Shown: positions 46,673 through 54,320 of the stretch, piece by piece | Layout: each line of letters opens with the position of its first letter | Position numbering within the stretch: position 1 is the first letter of the stretch | DNA from: Micromonospora sp. U21 | Lineage (GTDB): Bacteria > Actinomycetota > Actinomycetes > Mycobacteriales > Micromonosporaceae | NCBI RefSeq assembly: GCF_018070045.1 | Contig: NZ_JAGPYK010000007.1 | Span: forward strand, 1-64,000 | Length of the DNA stretch: 64,000 bases | Reading direction: 5' to 3' | Made by a program: the position numbers and the translations under genes | Notes under the pieces: model-generated | What the model saw: the letters and a program-made list of their open reading frames with translations, nothing else | The model's database searches: none | What the model was told of the DNA's origin: nothing

Positions 46673-47251
46673 GTGACCGCACGTATTCACGAGCGGACGC
46701 ACCGCCGGACGCGCGCCGGAAGCGAGGAGACCGCCATCAGCGACCACGACGCCCAACTGCTGCGCGCGCTGCACGACGAGCACGCGGAGGCGCTGTACGC
46801 ACACGCCCTCCGGCTGGTCAACGGGGACCGGCAGCGGGCTGAGGACCTGGTGCAGGAGACGCTGCTGAGGGCCTGGCGGCACCCGGAGTCACTCGATCCG
46901 CGACGCGGCTCGGTGCGGGCCTGGCTCTTCACCACCGCCCGCAACCTCGCCATCGACGCCTGGCGGCGGCGGTCCACCCGGGTCGGTGAGGTGTTCACCG
47001 ACGAGATGCCCGAACCGCCGGAGGTGGTCGACGAGGCCGAACGCGCCGTGGAGGCGTGGACCGTCGCCGAGGCGCTGAACCGGCTCAGCCAGACACACCG
47101 CGAGGTGCTGGTCGAGTGCTTCTACCAGGGACGGTCGGTGGCCGAGGCGGCGTCCCGGCTGGGCGTGCCACCGGGCACCGTGAAGTCCCGCACCCACTAC
47201 GCGCTGCGGTCACTACGGTTGGTCCTGGCTGAGATGGGAGTGACGGGATGA
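46673..47251 (+). CDS. ECF RNA polymerase sigma factor (SigL-like)
   Basis: A 192-residue group 4 sigma factor. Region 2 is ALYAHALRLVNGDRQRAEDLVQETLLRAWRHPESLD with GSVRAWLFTTARNLAIDAWRRR. Region 4 is LNRLSQTHREVLVECFYQGRSVAEAASRLGVPPGTVKSRTHYALRSLR. The anti-sigma gene follows with a four-base overlap (ATGA). Sequence style and partner resemble mycobacterial SigL/RslA. Regulon unknown. The first 20 residues before the region 2 helices are poorly conserved, so a start slightly downstream is possible. Confidence 0.92.
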   Translation: MTARIHERTHRRTRAGSEETAISDHDAQLLRALHDEHAEALYAHALRLVNGDRQRAEDLVQETLLRAWRHPESLDPRRGSVRAWLFTTARNLAIDAWRRRSTRVGEVFTDEMPEPPEVVDEAERAVEAWTVAEALNRLSQTHREVLVECFYQGRSVAEAASRLGVPPGTVKSRTHYALRSLRLVLAEMGVTG

Positions 47252-47955
47252 CCCGGTGCGAGTTCGCGCACGACGATGGCGCGTACGTGCTGGGTGCCCT
47301 GGCCCCCGCGGAGCGGGCTGCCTACGAGCGGCACCTCGCCGGCTGCGCCTCCTGCCGGGACGCGGTTGCCGAGATCGCCGTCCTGCCCGGGCTGCTCGGT
47401 CGCCTCGACCCGGCGGGTCTGGAGCAGTTCCTGCCGCCGCCGACCGCGCCCCGGGTGCCCGCGCTGCTCGAGGAGGCCAGGGCCCGCCGGCGGCGCGAGC
47501 GGTGGGCCACCCGCCGGCGGTACGCGCTGACCGGGCTGGTCGCCGCCGCGTTGGCGCTGGTGGTCGGCGTGGGCACCGTGACGGTGCTGCGCGGCACCCC
47601 GGGCGTCCCGGGCTCCCCGGGGACCCCCGGGCCGCAGGTGTCGATGGTCGCGATGCGGCCGGTGGCCGCCGCCGGGCCGGTGCACGCCGAGATCGGGCTG
47701 ACCGGCACCGACTGGGGCACCGAGGTGACCATGCGCTGCGGGTACGACCCGCGGACCGGCTACGGCAAGGCGTACACCTTCCGGTTGGTGGCGCGTGGCC
47801 CCGACGGCGCCACCGAGCAGATCGGCTCCTGGCTGGCCGCGCCGGGCGACGCCCTCCAGTTCACCGGCGCCACCCGGTTCACCGACGCCGAGCTGGTCAG
47901 CGTCGAACTTCAACGCGCCGACGGCACCCCGGTCCTGTCCTACGCCGTTCCCTGA
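47248..47955 (+). CDS. Zinc-binding anti-sigma factor (RslA-like)
   Basis: A 235-residue membrane protein. The cytoplasmic N-terminus carries the ZAS motif HxxxCxxC (H29, C33, C36) in ERHLAGCASCRD after HDDGAYVLGALAPAER. One membrane segment follows near 92-112 (YALTGLVAAALALVVGVGTV), then an extracytoplasmic beta domain of the RslA type (VSMVAMRPVAAAGPVHAEI, VTMRCGYDPRTGYGKAYTFRLV). It should hold the preceding sigma factor inactive until an envelope or redox signal releases it. Confidence 0.92.
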   Translation: MTRCEFAHDDGAYVLGALAPAERAAYERHLAGCASCRDAVAEIAVLPGLLGRLDPAGLEQFLPPPTAPRVPALLEEARARRRRERWATRRRYALTGLVAAALALVVGVGTVTVLRGTPGVPGSPGTPGPQVSMVAMRPVAAAGPVHAEIGLTGTDWGTEVTMRCGYDPRTGYGKAYTFRLVARGPDGATEQIGSWLAAPGDALQFTGATRFTDAELVSVELQRADGTPVLSYAVP

Positions 47956-47962
47956 CCCCGGG

Positions 47963-48889
47963 TCACGGGGCGGGGACGGGAGTGCGGGAGGCGGCGGCGC
48001 GTGCGCGGGTACGGGTGCGGTGGGACTGGCGGACGGCGTCGGCGGTGAAGACGACGAGGGCGAGCCAGACGAGCGCGAAGCCGGCGAGGCGGGCCGGTGG
48101 CATCGGCTCGTGGAAGATCAGCACACCGCAGCCGAGCTGGAGGATCGGCGCCAGGTACTGGATCATGCCGAGGCTGCTCAGCGGCAGCCGGTTGGCGGCC
48201 CCGGCGAAGAGCAGCAGCGGGATCGCGGTGGCCGCGCCGGCCAGCACCAGCAGCGCGGTGTGCCCGGCTGAGACGTGCCCGAAGGTCGACTCGGCGCGCC
48301 GGGTCAGCCAGGCCAGGTAGCCCAGTGCGGGCAGCGCCAGCACCGCCGACTCGACGAAGAGCCCTTCCGCGGCGGGCAGCCCGAGCCGCTTCTTGACCAG
48401 CCCGTAGCCGGCGAAGCTGAACGCCAGGGTCAGGGCCAGCCAGGGCAGCCGGCCGTAGTCCACGGTGAGCACCGCGACCGCCGACGCCCCGATGCCCAGC
48501 GCCACCCACTGCGCCGGGCGCAGCCGTTCCCGCAGCACCGTCACCCCGAGCAGCACCACCACCAGCGGGTTGATGAAGTAGCCGAGAGCGGTCTCCACCA
48601 CCCGGTCCGAGTTGACCCCGTAGATGTAGGTGCCCCAGTTGATCGCGATAAGGGCGGCGGCGGCGACGATCCCGGCCACCGCCCAGGGCCGGCGCAGCAA
48701 CGCCCGCAGGAAGCCGACGTTGCGCAGCGCGGCCAGCAGCAGGGCCACGAAGGCCACCGACCAGACGATCCGGTGGGCGAGAATCTCCAGCGGACCGGCC
48801 GGTCGCAGCAGCTTGAGGTAGAGCGGGAAGAAGCCCCAGAGCAGGTACGCGCCGAGGCCGTAGAGGTATCCCAGACGGAGTGGCGTCAC
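47963..48889 (-). CDS. rarD: RarD-type EamA permease
   Basis: A 308-residue protein with ten hydrophobic segments of the drug/metabolite transporter superfamily. Diagnostic parts are GLGAYLLWGFFPLYLKLL, EILAHRIVWSVAFVALLL, NWGTYIYGVNSDRVVETALGYFINPLV and SLGMIQYLAPILQLG. The GTG at 48889 puts the first segment directly behind the start. Substrate unknown. It lies convergent to the anti-sigma gene (7 bp gap). Confidence 0.9.
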   Translation of the reverse strand: MTPLRLGYLYGLGAYLLWGFFPLYLKLLRPAGPLEILAHRIVWSVAFVALLLAALRNVGFLRALLRRPWAVAGIVAAAALIAINWGTYIYGVNSDRVVETALGYFINPLVVVLLGVTVLRERLRPAQWVALGIGASAVAVLTVDYGRLPWLALTLAFSFAGYGLVKKRLGLPAAEGLFVESAVLALPALGYLAWLTRRAESTFGHVSAGHTALLVLAGAATAIPLLLFAGAANRLPLSSLGMIQYLAPILQLGCGVLIFHEPMPPARLAGFALVWLALVVFTADAVRQSHRTRTRARAAASRTPVPAP

Positions 48890-48906
48890 GGCTCCACCGT
48901 AAGGGG

Positions 48907-49392
48907 TCAAACCCCGCTTTGTTCCTTTCCTGGAACCGGGGTGACCGGCGTCACCGGTGGCCGCCGGTCGAGCTGCATCCACCGTGTGGGGTCGTCCAGG
49001 GGCGTGAAGCCGACCCGTGCGTACACCTGGTGCGCGTCGTTGGTGGCCAGCAGGATCCGGCGTACGCCCAACCCGGCCAGGTGGTCGCGGACGGCGCCGG
49101 CGAGCCAGCCGCCCAGCCCGTGACCCCGGGCGGCCCGGTCCACGTACACGTCGCAGAGCCAGGCGAAGGTGGCGCCGTCGGTAACGGCCCGGGCCACCGC
49201 GACCTGGCGGCCGTCCCCGGGTCGGTAGACGCCGAACGGCAGAGAGCCGGCGAACGCCCGGACGACCGTCTGCCGGTCCCGGCCCAGTGCCCAGTACGCG
49301 TCGGTGGACAGCCACCGGTGCACCCGGTCCAGATCGAGCCGGGCGGGATCGGTGCTGAGCAGATGGCCGTCGGAGCGGGTCAGCGAGAACAC
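48907..49392 (-). CDS. GNAT-family N-acetyltransferase
   Basis: A 161-residue acetyltransferase-fold protein. Acetyl-CoA-binding motif A is VYVDRAARGHGLGGWLAGAVRDHL. The N-terminal part (STDAYWALGRDRQTVVRAFAGSLPFGVY) matches a common actinobacterial subgroup of unknown substrate. It lies 17 bp upstream of the rarD-like gene and may be transcribed with it. A strong hairpin precedes it. Confidence 0.85.
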   Translation of the reverse strand: MFSLTRSDGHLLSTDPARLDLDRVHRWLSTDAYWALGRDRQTVVRAFAGSLPFGVYRPGDGRQVAVARAVTDGATFAWLCDVYVDRAARGHGLGGWLAGAVRDHLAGLGVRRILLATNDAHQVYARVGFTPLDDPTRWMQLDRRPPVTPVTPVPGKEQSGV

Positions 49393-49451
49393 CCCGCGAC
49401 GCTAGCCGTCAGGACCGGCCCCCGCGCCGGCCAATTCCCGGACTCTGGTCA

Positions 49452-49497
49452 CCGGACCGCCCGGGCTCCGGCCTCGGCCGGGGCCCGGGCGGTCCGG
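49452..49497 (-). terminator. Long double-stem terminator after the small membrane protein gene
   Basis: Outer arms GGACCGCCCGGGC (49454-49466) and GCCCGGGCGGTCC (49483-49495) are perfect; one more pair or two extend outward. The inner CCGGCC-TC-GGCCGG continues the stem. It is positioned to stop transcription from 49520. Confidence 0.8.
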
Positions 49498-49519
49498 GTC
49501 GATCCTGGTCGGTCGCCGG

Positions 49520-49906
49520 TCAGTCCCGGTCGAGGATGGCGCCGAGGACCCAGGTCACGATGCTCACGAAGAGCGCGCCCAGCACGGCGGCAGGCCAGAA
49601 GCCGTCCACGGAGAACGGCAGCCCGGCCTGGTCGGCGATCCAGCTGGTGAGCAGGAACAGCAGCCCGTTCACCACCAACGCGATGAGACCCAGGGTCAGG
49701 AGGTAGAAGCCACAACCGACGGTCTTGATGATCGGCTGGAGCACCGCGTTGACCACACCGAAGATCGCCGCTACCAGGAGCAGCGTGGTGACCGTCTCGA
49801 CGGTGGAGGTCGACTCCAGAGTGATGCCCGGAATGAGGAGTGTGGCCAGCCAGAAGGCCAGCGCCGTGGTGGCCAGCCGAATCAGCAGCCCTTTCAGAAA
49901 ACCCAT
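49520..49906 (-). CDS. Small membrane protein of the phage-holin-4_2/YvlD family
   Basis: A 128-residue protein with four hydrophobic segments: LIRLATTALAFWLATLLIPGI, LLLVAAIFGVVNAVLQPIIK, FYLLTLGLIALVVNGLLFLLTSWI and FWPAAVLGALFVSIVTWVLGAIL. The name holin comes from the family label only. In most bacteria it is a chromosomal envelope protein of unknown role, and no phage genes are near. Confidence 0.9.
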   Translation of the reverse strand: MGFLKGLLIRLATTALAFWLATLLIPGITLESTSTVETVTTLLLVAAIFGVVNAVLQPIIKTVGCGFYLLTLGLIALVVNGLLFLLTSWIADQAGLPFSVDGFWPAAVLGALFVSIVTWVLGAILDRD

Positions 49907-49967
49907 GGCGGGGATCGTGCCACGGACCGGGCACCGGCGTAACCCGCCGACTGACGATCGGAACGGT

Positions 49968-51908
49968 TCAGCCCCGCGCGGGTCGTCCGATGAGCTGCGC
50001 CTCGATCGGTGTGGGGGAGAGCAGCGCCCAGCGCAGCGCCCGTCGGTTCACCACGGCCACCATGTCGTCCCGGATCCGCGTCAACCACTCGGCCGAGCCG
50101 CCCAGCCCGAGCGCGGCGCCGGCCAGCGCGGCCTCGGTGGCGTCCAGCGGTTGCAGCACCGCCAGGTCGGCCCGGGTCAGCGCGTCCACGTCCGCCGGGG
50201 TCAGCTCGTCCCGGACCACCAGGGTGGCCCGCCAGGGCGGACCCGGCTCGGCGTCGGCCGGCACCGGCCCGGCGTCGACCACCAACAGCAACGGCCGCAG
50301 CGCCGTGCCCACCCTCTCGGCGACCGGACGCCCCGGCGGAATCAGCGGGATCGTCCCACCCGGCGCCCCCACACCCCGCACGAACGGCTCCCACGCGCGG
50401 GGGCGTCCGGTCTGGACAACCACCAGAGCGCCCAGCGCCATCGCGCGCAGTGCCAGCAACTGGGCGGCACGCACCCCGCCGACCAGCAGAACCCGGGTGC
50501 TCTCCGGCCGGAACAGCCGGACGGTGACGGCTCCACCGTGCCGGTTCGTGCCGACCATCATCCCCGCCTCGCCCAGGGTCAGCTCCCAGTCGTCCAGCGC
50601 CGGCCGCGACTGCGCCCCGGGGGTCGTGAGCGCCAGCGGCAGCGTGCCGGCCAGCCCGGCCAGGTGCGCGCCGTCGAGCCGGCTCAGCTCCCCACCCAGG
50701 CCGGTGACCAGCCGGTCCAGCGCCTCGGCGGCCGCGGTCAGCTCCTCCGTCGTTCCGGCGGCCAGGCGTACGGTCAGCTCGGTCGGCACCTCGGTCGCGC
50801 CGCTGACCGGCGGCGGGCCCGCGCAGAGTGACACCGTCGTCGCGGTCGCCGGCAGCGCGAGCAGCCGTGGCACCAGCCGGCGCGCGCCCGCACCCTCGGC
50901 GCCCGGCCAGTGGATCAGCCGGAAGGTGGCCTGGACCAGAGTGCCGGACCGGAGCACCGGCCAGGACTCCCGGAGAGGATGGCCGTCGTGGTGGGCCAGT
51001 TCGCCCAGGACGCGCAGTGCCGCCGGCACACCGAGCGGCCGGGCGGTCAGCGGCCCGAGCCGGCGGACGATCCGGCGTAGTGTGCCGCCGAGCACCCGGC
51101 GCAGGTCCTCCTCCGACCAGCCGTCCACCCGCAGCACACGGACCGCGAGCACCGCCCGCTCCCGCCCGGCGAGCCGCCCGTCGGTGAGCTGCCGGTACGA
51201 CGTGCCGACCGTGCCGCCCGCCGCGGGCACCGGCGCCGGGGTCCCGGCGAGCAGTAGCTGGATCCGCAACGGCGGCACGTCCGGCCCGACCGGCGGCAGC
51301 AGCGCGGCCGGCCCGGGGACGGCCCGGGGCGCGTCGCCGAGCAGGTCGCCGGGATCGCCGAGCTCCAACAGCGCCACCATGCCGTCGGTGTCCTCGAGCA
51401 CCGCGGCCGGCCCGCCGGAGAGTTCCGTCGAGCGGACCACGGTGCCGGGGGCGACCAGGTCGAGCAGCTCGGCCGGGCCGGCCGGCCCGGGCAGCGCGCG
51501 GCGGCGGGTCAGGTGCCCGGCGGCGGTGCCCAGCCACTCGAAGAGCCACCGGCCCCGGACCCGGGCCCAGGCGATCGCCACCAGCAGCACCGCCGCCAGG
51601 AGGGCCGCGAGCATGACCGGCGTGCCCCGGCCCAGGGCGGCGAGGACGATCGCCACCGCGACCTGCCCGGTGACCAGCTGACCGGCGCGCACCCCGGTGC
51701 CCCCACGCCGACCGAGGGAGGCCCTGCGGGCGACCGGTGCCAGGCGGTCGGGGGCGCCCCGCTCGGAGAACCCGGGACCGGGGTCGGCGGGCGCGCCGTG
51801 CACGATCGCCCGCGGCGCAACGCCTGGCCCGGTCGCCGGCGTGACGACGCCTGGCCCGGGCCCGACCGGGGTCGCCGGCTGCGGCCCTCCGGTGGTTGTC
51901 GCCGGCAC
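49968..51908 (-). CDS. eccE: Type VII secretion protein EccE
   Basis: A 646-residue ESX membrane component that sits at the rim of the secretion complex. It has two membrane segments near residues 76-93 and 97-114 (GQVAVAIVLAALGRGTPVML and AALLAAVLLVAIAWARV), then a long extracytoplasmic or cytoplasmic domain with the family block TDGMVALLELG, FRLIHWPG and RVLLVGGVRAAQLLALRAMALGA. About 70 disordered residues precede the first segment. The GTG at 51908 has a GAGGAGG site. Divergent from the WXG100 pair. Confidence 0.85.
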   Translation of the reverse strand: MPATTTGGPQPATPVGPGPGVVTPATGPGVAPRAIVHGAPADPGPGFSERGAPDRLAPVARRASLGRRGGTGVRAGQLVTGQVAVAIVLAALGRGTPVMLAALLAAVLLVAIAWARVRGRWLFEWLGTAAGHLTRRRALPGPAGPAELLDLVAPGTVVRSTELSGGPAAVLEDTDGMVALLELGDPGDLLGDAPRAVPGPAALLPPVGPDVPPLRIQLLLAGTPAPVPAAGGTVGTSYRQLTDGRLAGRERAVLAVRVLRVDGWSEEDLRRVLGGTLRRIVRRLGPLTARPLGVPAALRVLGELAHHDGHPLRESWPVLRSGTLVQATFRLIHWPGAEGAGARRLVPRLLALPATATTVSLCAGPPPVSGATEVPTELTVRLAAGTTEELTAAAEALDRLVTGLGGELSRLDGAHLAGLAGTLPLALTTPGAQSRPALDDWELTLGEAGMMVGTNRHGGAVTVRLFRPESTRVLLVGGVRAAQLLALRAMALGALVVVQTGRPRAWEPFVRGVGAPGGTIPLIPPGRPVAERVGTALRPLLLVVDAGPVPADAEPGPPWRATLVVRDELTPADVDALTRADLAVLQPLDATEAALAGAALGLGGSAEWLTRIRDDMVAVVNRRALRWALLSPTPIEAQLIGRPARG

Positions 51909-52198
51909 CGCGCCTCCTCGAGCAGTGTGGGACCGTGCCGGGCGGTCGGCCGCATCCGCGGCCCGTCACGCGCCGCGACGTGGCTGCGGCACATCGTAAG
52001 CGACCGATGTCCGTCGTGGTTGTCCACAGGTGAGATGCAAGGGGTAGCAGAACCGCTACCGGGCCGCTACCGTCAGCCACGAAGTTCTTCGCTGACCCGC
52101 GTTCACCGTGCTCAACGACCCGGGCCACGCGAGCAGCGCGCCCTCAGGGTGGGCGCGTCGACGGCCAGTCACGACCGAGGAGACGAGGTGACGTCCGG
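51909..52198. promoter_or_regulatory. Divergent regulatory region between eccE and the WXG100 pair
   Basis: These 290 bp hold no gene. GGTAGC (52043-52048) faces GCTACC twice (52055-52060 and 52066-52071). A hairpin follows, GTCAG (52072-52076) with CTGAC (52092-52096) and an inner CGAAG-TT-CTTCG. They lie centrally between the two transcription units and could bind a shared regulator. Confidence 0.4.
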
Positions 52199-52519
52199 GT
52201 GTCCCAGACCCAGGCAGAAGCCGCGGTGATGCAGCAGAGCGCCGCGAAGTTCGAGCAGGTGGACCAGTCGTTGCAGTCCATGCTGACCGGCCTGTTGGCC
52301 GAGTTGGAGGTGTTGCAGCAGGCCTGGCGCGGCGCCGGCGGGCGGTCGTTCGAGCAGGTCAAGCAGCAGTGGTCACAGGACCAGGCAGCGCTGCACCGGG
52401 CGCTGCGGGAGACCGCCGGGGCGATCCGCACCGCCGGTCGGCAGTACGACGTCTCGGACGACGAGTCGGCCAGCCGGGTGGCCGGCACCAACCGCGGCGG
52501 CATCCAGCTGCCGCTCTGA
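52199..52519 (+). CDS. WXG100-family protein, ESX substrate (EsxB-like)
   Basis: A 106-residue helical hairpin protein of the ESAT-6/CFP-10 family. The turn motif WXG is W43-R44-G45 (QQAWRGAGG). The C-terminal export signal YxxxD is Y83 to D87 (YDVSD). The GTG start at 52199 lies 6-7 nt behind GTGACG-like sequence without a strong ribosome-binding site. The second WXG100 gene follows after 23 bp; the two should form a secreted heterodimer. Confidence 0.92.
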   Translation: MSQTQAEAAVMQQSAAKFEQVDQSLQSMLTGLLAELEVLQQAWRGAGGRSFEQVKQQWSQDQAALHRALRETAGAIRTAGRQYDVSDDESASRVAGTNRGGIQLPL

Positions 52520-52542
52520 CCCCCGGTCGAAAGGGAGATCCG

Positions 52543-52836
52543 ATGGACCACGGTGTGCTGGTCGTCAACTTCGCCGCGCTTCAGCAGGCCGGCGCGGACA
52601 TCCAGAAGGCGCTGAACACGCTCGACTCGCAGCTCGGCCAACTCGAACGGGACGCCGCGCCCTTGGTGGCGAGCTGGACGGGCGAGGCCCGGCAGGCGTA
52701 TGAGCAGCGCCAGGCGCGGTGGCGGTCCGCCTCGCAGGACCTCCAGGCGATGCTGCGCGACATCAAGCTGGCGGTGAACGACTCCGCCACCGACTATCTG
52801 GACACCGAGAAGAAGAACACCGGGCTGTTCCAGTGA
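52543..52836 (+). CDS. WXG100-family protein, ESX substrate (EsxA-like)
   Basis: A 97-residue partner of the preceding protein. WXG is W45-T46-G47 (VASWTGEARQAYEQRQARW). A YxxxE signal is present at Y85-E89 (YLDTE). An AAAGGGAGA site precedes the ATG. It lacks a signal peptide, as expected of a type VII substrate. Confidence 0.92.
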   Translation: MDHGVLVVNFAALQQAGADIQKALNTLDSQLGQLERDAAPLVASWTGEARQAYEQRQARWRSASQDLQAMLRDIKLAVNDSATDYLDTEKKNTGLFQ

Positions 52837-52906
52837 TGTAGGGCGTGTTCAGAAGTGTCGGTCGCCCGAGGTGGGCCGGGAGCGCTGACCGTGTCCGGGT
52901 CGGCGC

Positions 52907-52942
52907 CCCGGCCGTGCCCGATCGGGGAGCGGCGCGGCCGGG
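52907..52942. terminator. Possible terminator between the WXG100 and mycP genes
   Basis: CCCGGCCG (52907-52914) and CGGCCGGG (52935-52942) are 8-bp arms with a 20-nt loop, between two convergent transcription units. The long loop makes it less certain than the other hairpins. Confidence 0.4.
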
Positions 52943-52950
52943 TGCCGGGG

Positions 52951-54168
52951 TCAGGCCGGGTCGGCCGGCCGCCAGCGCCGGCGGGCGGCTCGGGGCAGCA
53001 CCAGGGCGAGCAGCACCACCGTGACCGCCGTCATGCCGATCACCGCGCCGACCAGCAGGGCCCGGTCCCGGGCCGTCGCCCGGCGGGCCTGGCGCGCGAC
53101 CAGCGCCGGATCGGCCCGGTCGTCGGCGAGCCGGGCGACAGCCGCGGGGCCGGCCGGTCGCCCGCCACCGGTCTCGGTGACCGCCCGGTACGGGTTCAGC
53201 ACGCCGGCCCCGTACCCGCCGCCCGCACCGGGCGCCGGATCGGTGGTGGCGACGATCCGCTCCGCCACCTGGGCGGCGGTCAGCTCGGGCCGGTACTGGC
53301 GCAGCAGCGCCGCGGTGGCGGCCACGAACGGGGCCGCGTAGCTGGTGCCCTCGACCCGGTGGTGGCCCTGACCAGGCGCGGCGGTCAGCACCTCGCTGCC
53401 CGGTGCCACCAGGTCGACATAGGGGCCGGTCTGCGAAAAGGCCGCCCGCCCGCCGTCCGCCCCGATCGCACCCACGCCGAGCACCCCGTCGTACGCGGCG
53501 GGGAACGGGCGCGGGTTCCCGCTGTCGTGCAGGTTGCCGGCGGCGGCCACCAGCACCACGTCCCGGTCGACGCCGTACCGCACGGCGGAGCGGACCTCCG
53601 GGTCGTCGGCGTACAGCACCACGGAGAGGTTCACCACGTCGGCGTCGTGGTCCACGGCCCAGCGGATGGCCCGGGCGAACTCACGGGCACTGACCGTACG
53701 CCCCGACTCCCGCCCCTGCACCACCTGCTGCTCACTCACCCGCACCGGCAGAATCCGGGCGCCCGGTGCCAGGCCGTGAAAGGCGACGCCGGGTCGGGGT
53801 GCTGCCGCGATGATGCTCGCCACGCCGGTGCCGTGACCGGCGCAGTCCCTGCGCCCGTCCCCGCCCGGGTCGAGGAGGTCGGTGCCGGCCAGCACCCGCC
53901 CGGCCAGTTGGGGGTGCGCCCGGTCGACCCCGGAGTCGACCACCGCCACCGTCATCCCGGCGCCGGTGGCCAGCGGCGCGAGCCGCGCGGGGTCGTACCG
54001 CTGCTGCGGCCAGGGCAGGGCCGGGACCGGCCGCACGGGGGCGAGTGCGGTCGCGCAGGCCGGAGCCACCCGGAGCGCGGCATCGGCGGTGCCGGCCGGG
54101 ACCGGCGCGCCGGTCAGCAGGGTGGCCGCCAGCCCAGCCAGGACCGGGCGCGCAATCGACCGGGACAT
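52951..54168 (-). CDS. mycP: Mycosin, type VII secretion-associated subtilisin protease
   Basis: A 405-residue membrane-anchored serine protease required by ESX systems. In order: a signal peptide of about 30 residues (LAGLAATLLTGAPVPAGTADA), catalytic D78 in VAVVDSGVD, H112 in CAGHGTGVAS, the oxyanion asparagine in VLVAAAGNLHDSGNP, catalytic serine near 277 in GTSYAAPFVAA, and a C-terminal membrane anchor (LLVGAVIGMTAVTVVLLALVL) followed by RRRW. All catalytic residues are kept. The ATG at 54168 has a GGAGG site and starts the signal peptide; a longer upstream frame is not supported. Confidence 0.93.
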   Translation of the reverse strand: MSRSIARPVLAGLAATLLTGAPVPAGTADAALRVAPACATALAPVRPVPALPWPQQRYDPARLAPLATGAGMTVAVVDSGVDRAHPQLAGRVLAGTDLLDPGGDGRRDCAGHGTGVASIIAAAPRPGVAFHGLAPGARILPVRVSEQQVVQGRESGRTVSAREFARAIRWAVDHDADVVNLSVVLYADDPEVRSAVRYGVDRDVVLVAAAGNLHDSGNPRPFPAAYDGVLGVGAIGADGGRAAFSQTGPYVDLVAPGSEVLTAAPGQGHHRVEGTSYAAPFVAATAALLRQYRPELTAAQVAERIVATTDPAPGAGGGYGAGVLNPYRAVTETGGGRPAGPAAVARLADDRADPALVARQARRATARDRALLVGAVIGMTAVTVVLLALVLPRAARRRWRPADPA

Positions 54169-54250
54169 CGACGGCCTCCGTATGGTGTCGGCTCCGGGAC
54201 GGGATGTTATCGCCTCACCGGCGCCCCGGCGGACCGCCGACGGCCAGCCA

Positions 54251-54278
54251 TTGTGATCTTGATACCACCTTGTAGGTT
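54251..54278 (+). promoter_or_regulatory. Candidate promoter of the SseB-domain gene
   Basis: TTGTGA (54251-54256), a 16-nt spacer and TAGGTT (54273-54278) make a reasonable sigma-70-type promoter in an AT-rich island. Transcription would start near 54285, about 36 nt before the GTG, leaving room for the GGAAGGAG site. GATACC is repeated at 54261 and 54285. Confidence 0.45.
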
Positions 54279-54320
54279 GTACGCGATACCTGTGGCCTGT
54301 TCTCGGAAGGAGAGGTGGCC

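Noticed and set aside
44369..46882. A longer phoX reading frame beginning at 46882
   Set aside because: The extra part is antisense to the ECF sigma gene and crosses the PHO box; the ATG at 46495 has a strong ribosome-binding site.
49520..49906. A prophage remnant, because of the holin family name
   Set aside because: The family is a common chromosomal membrane protein family; there are no integrase, capsid, lysin or attachment sequences nearby.
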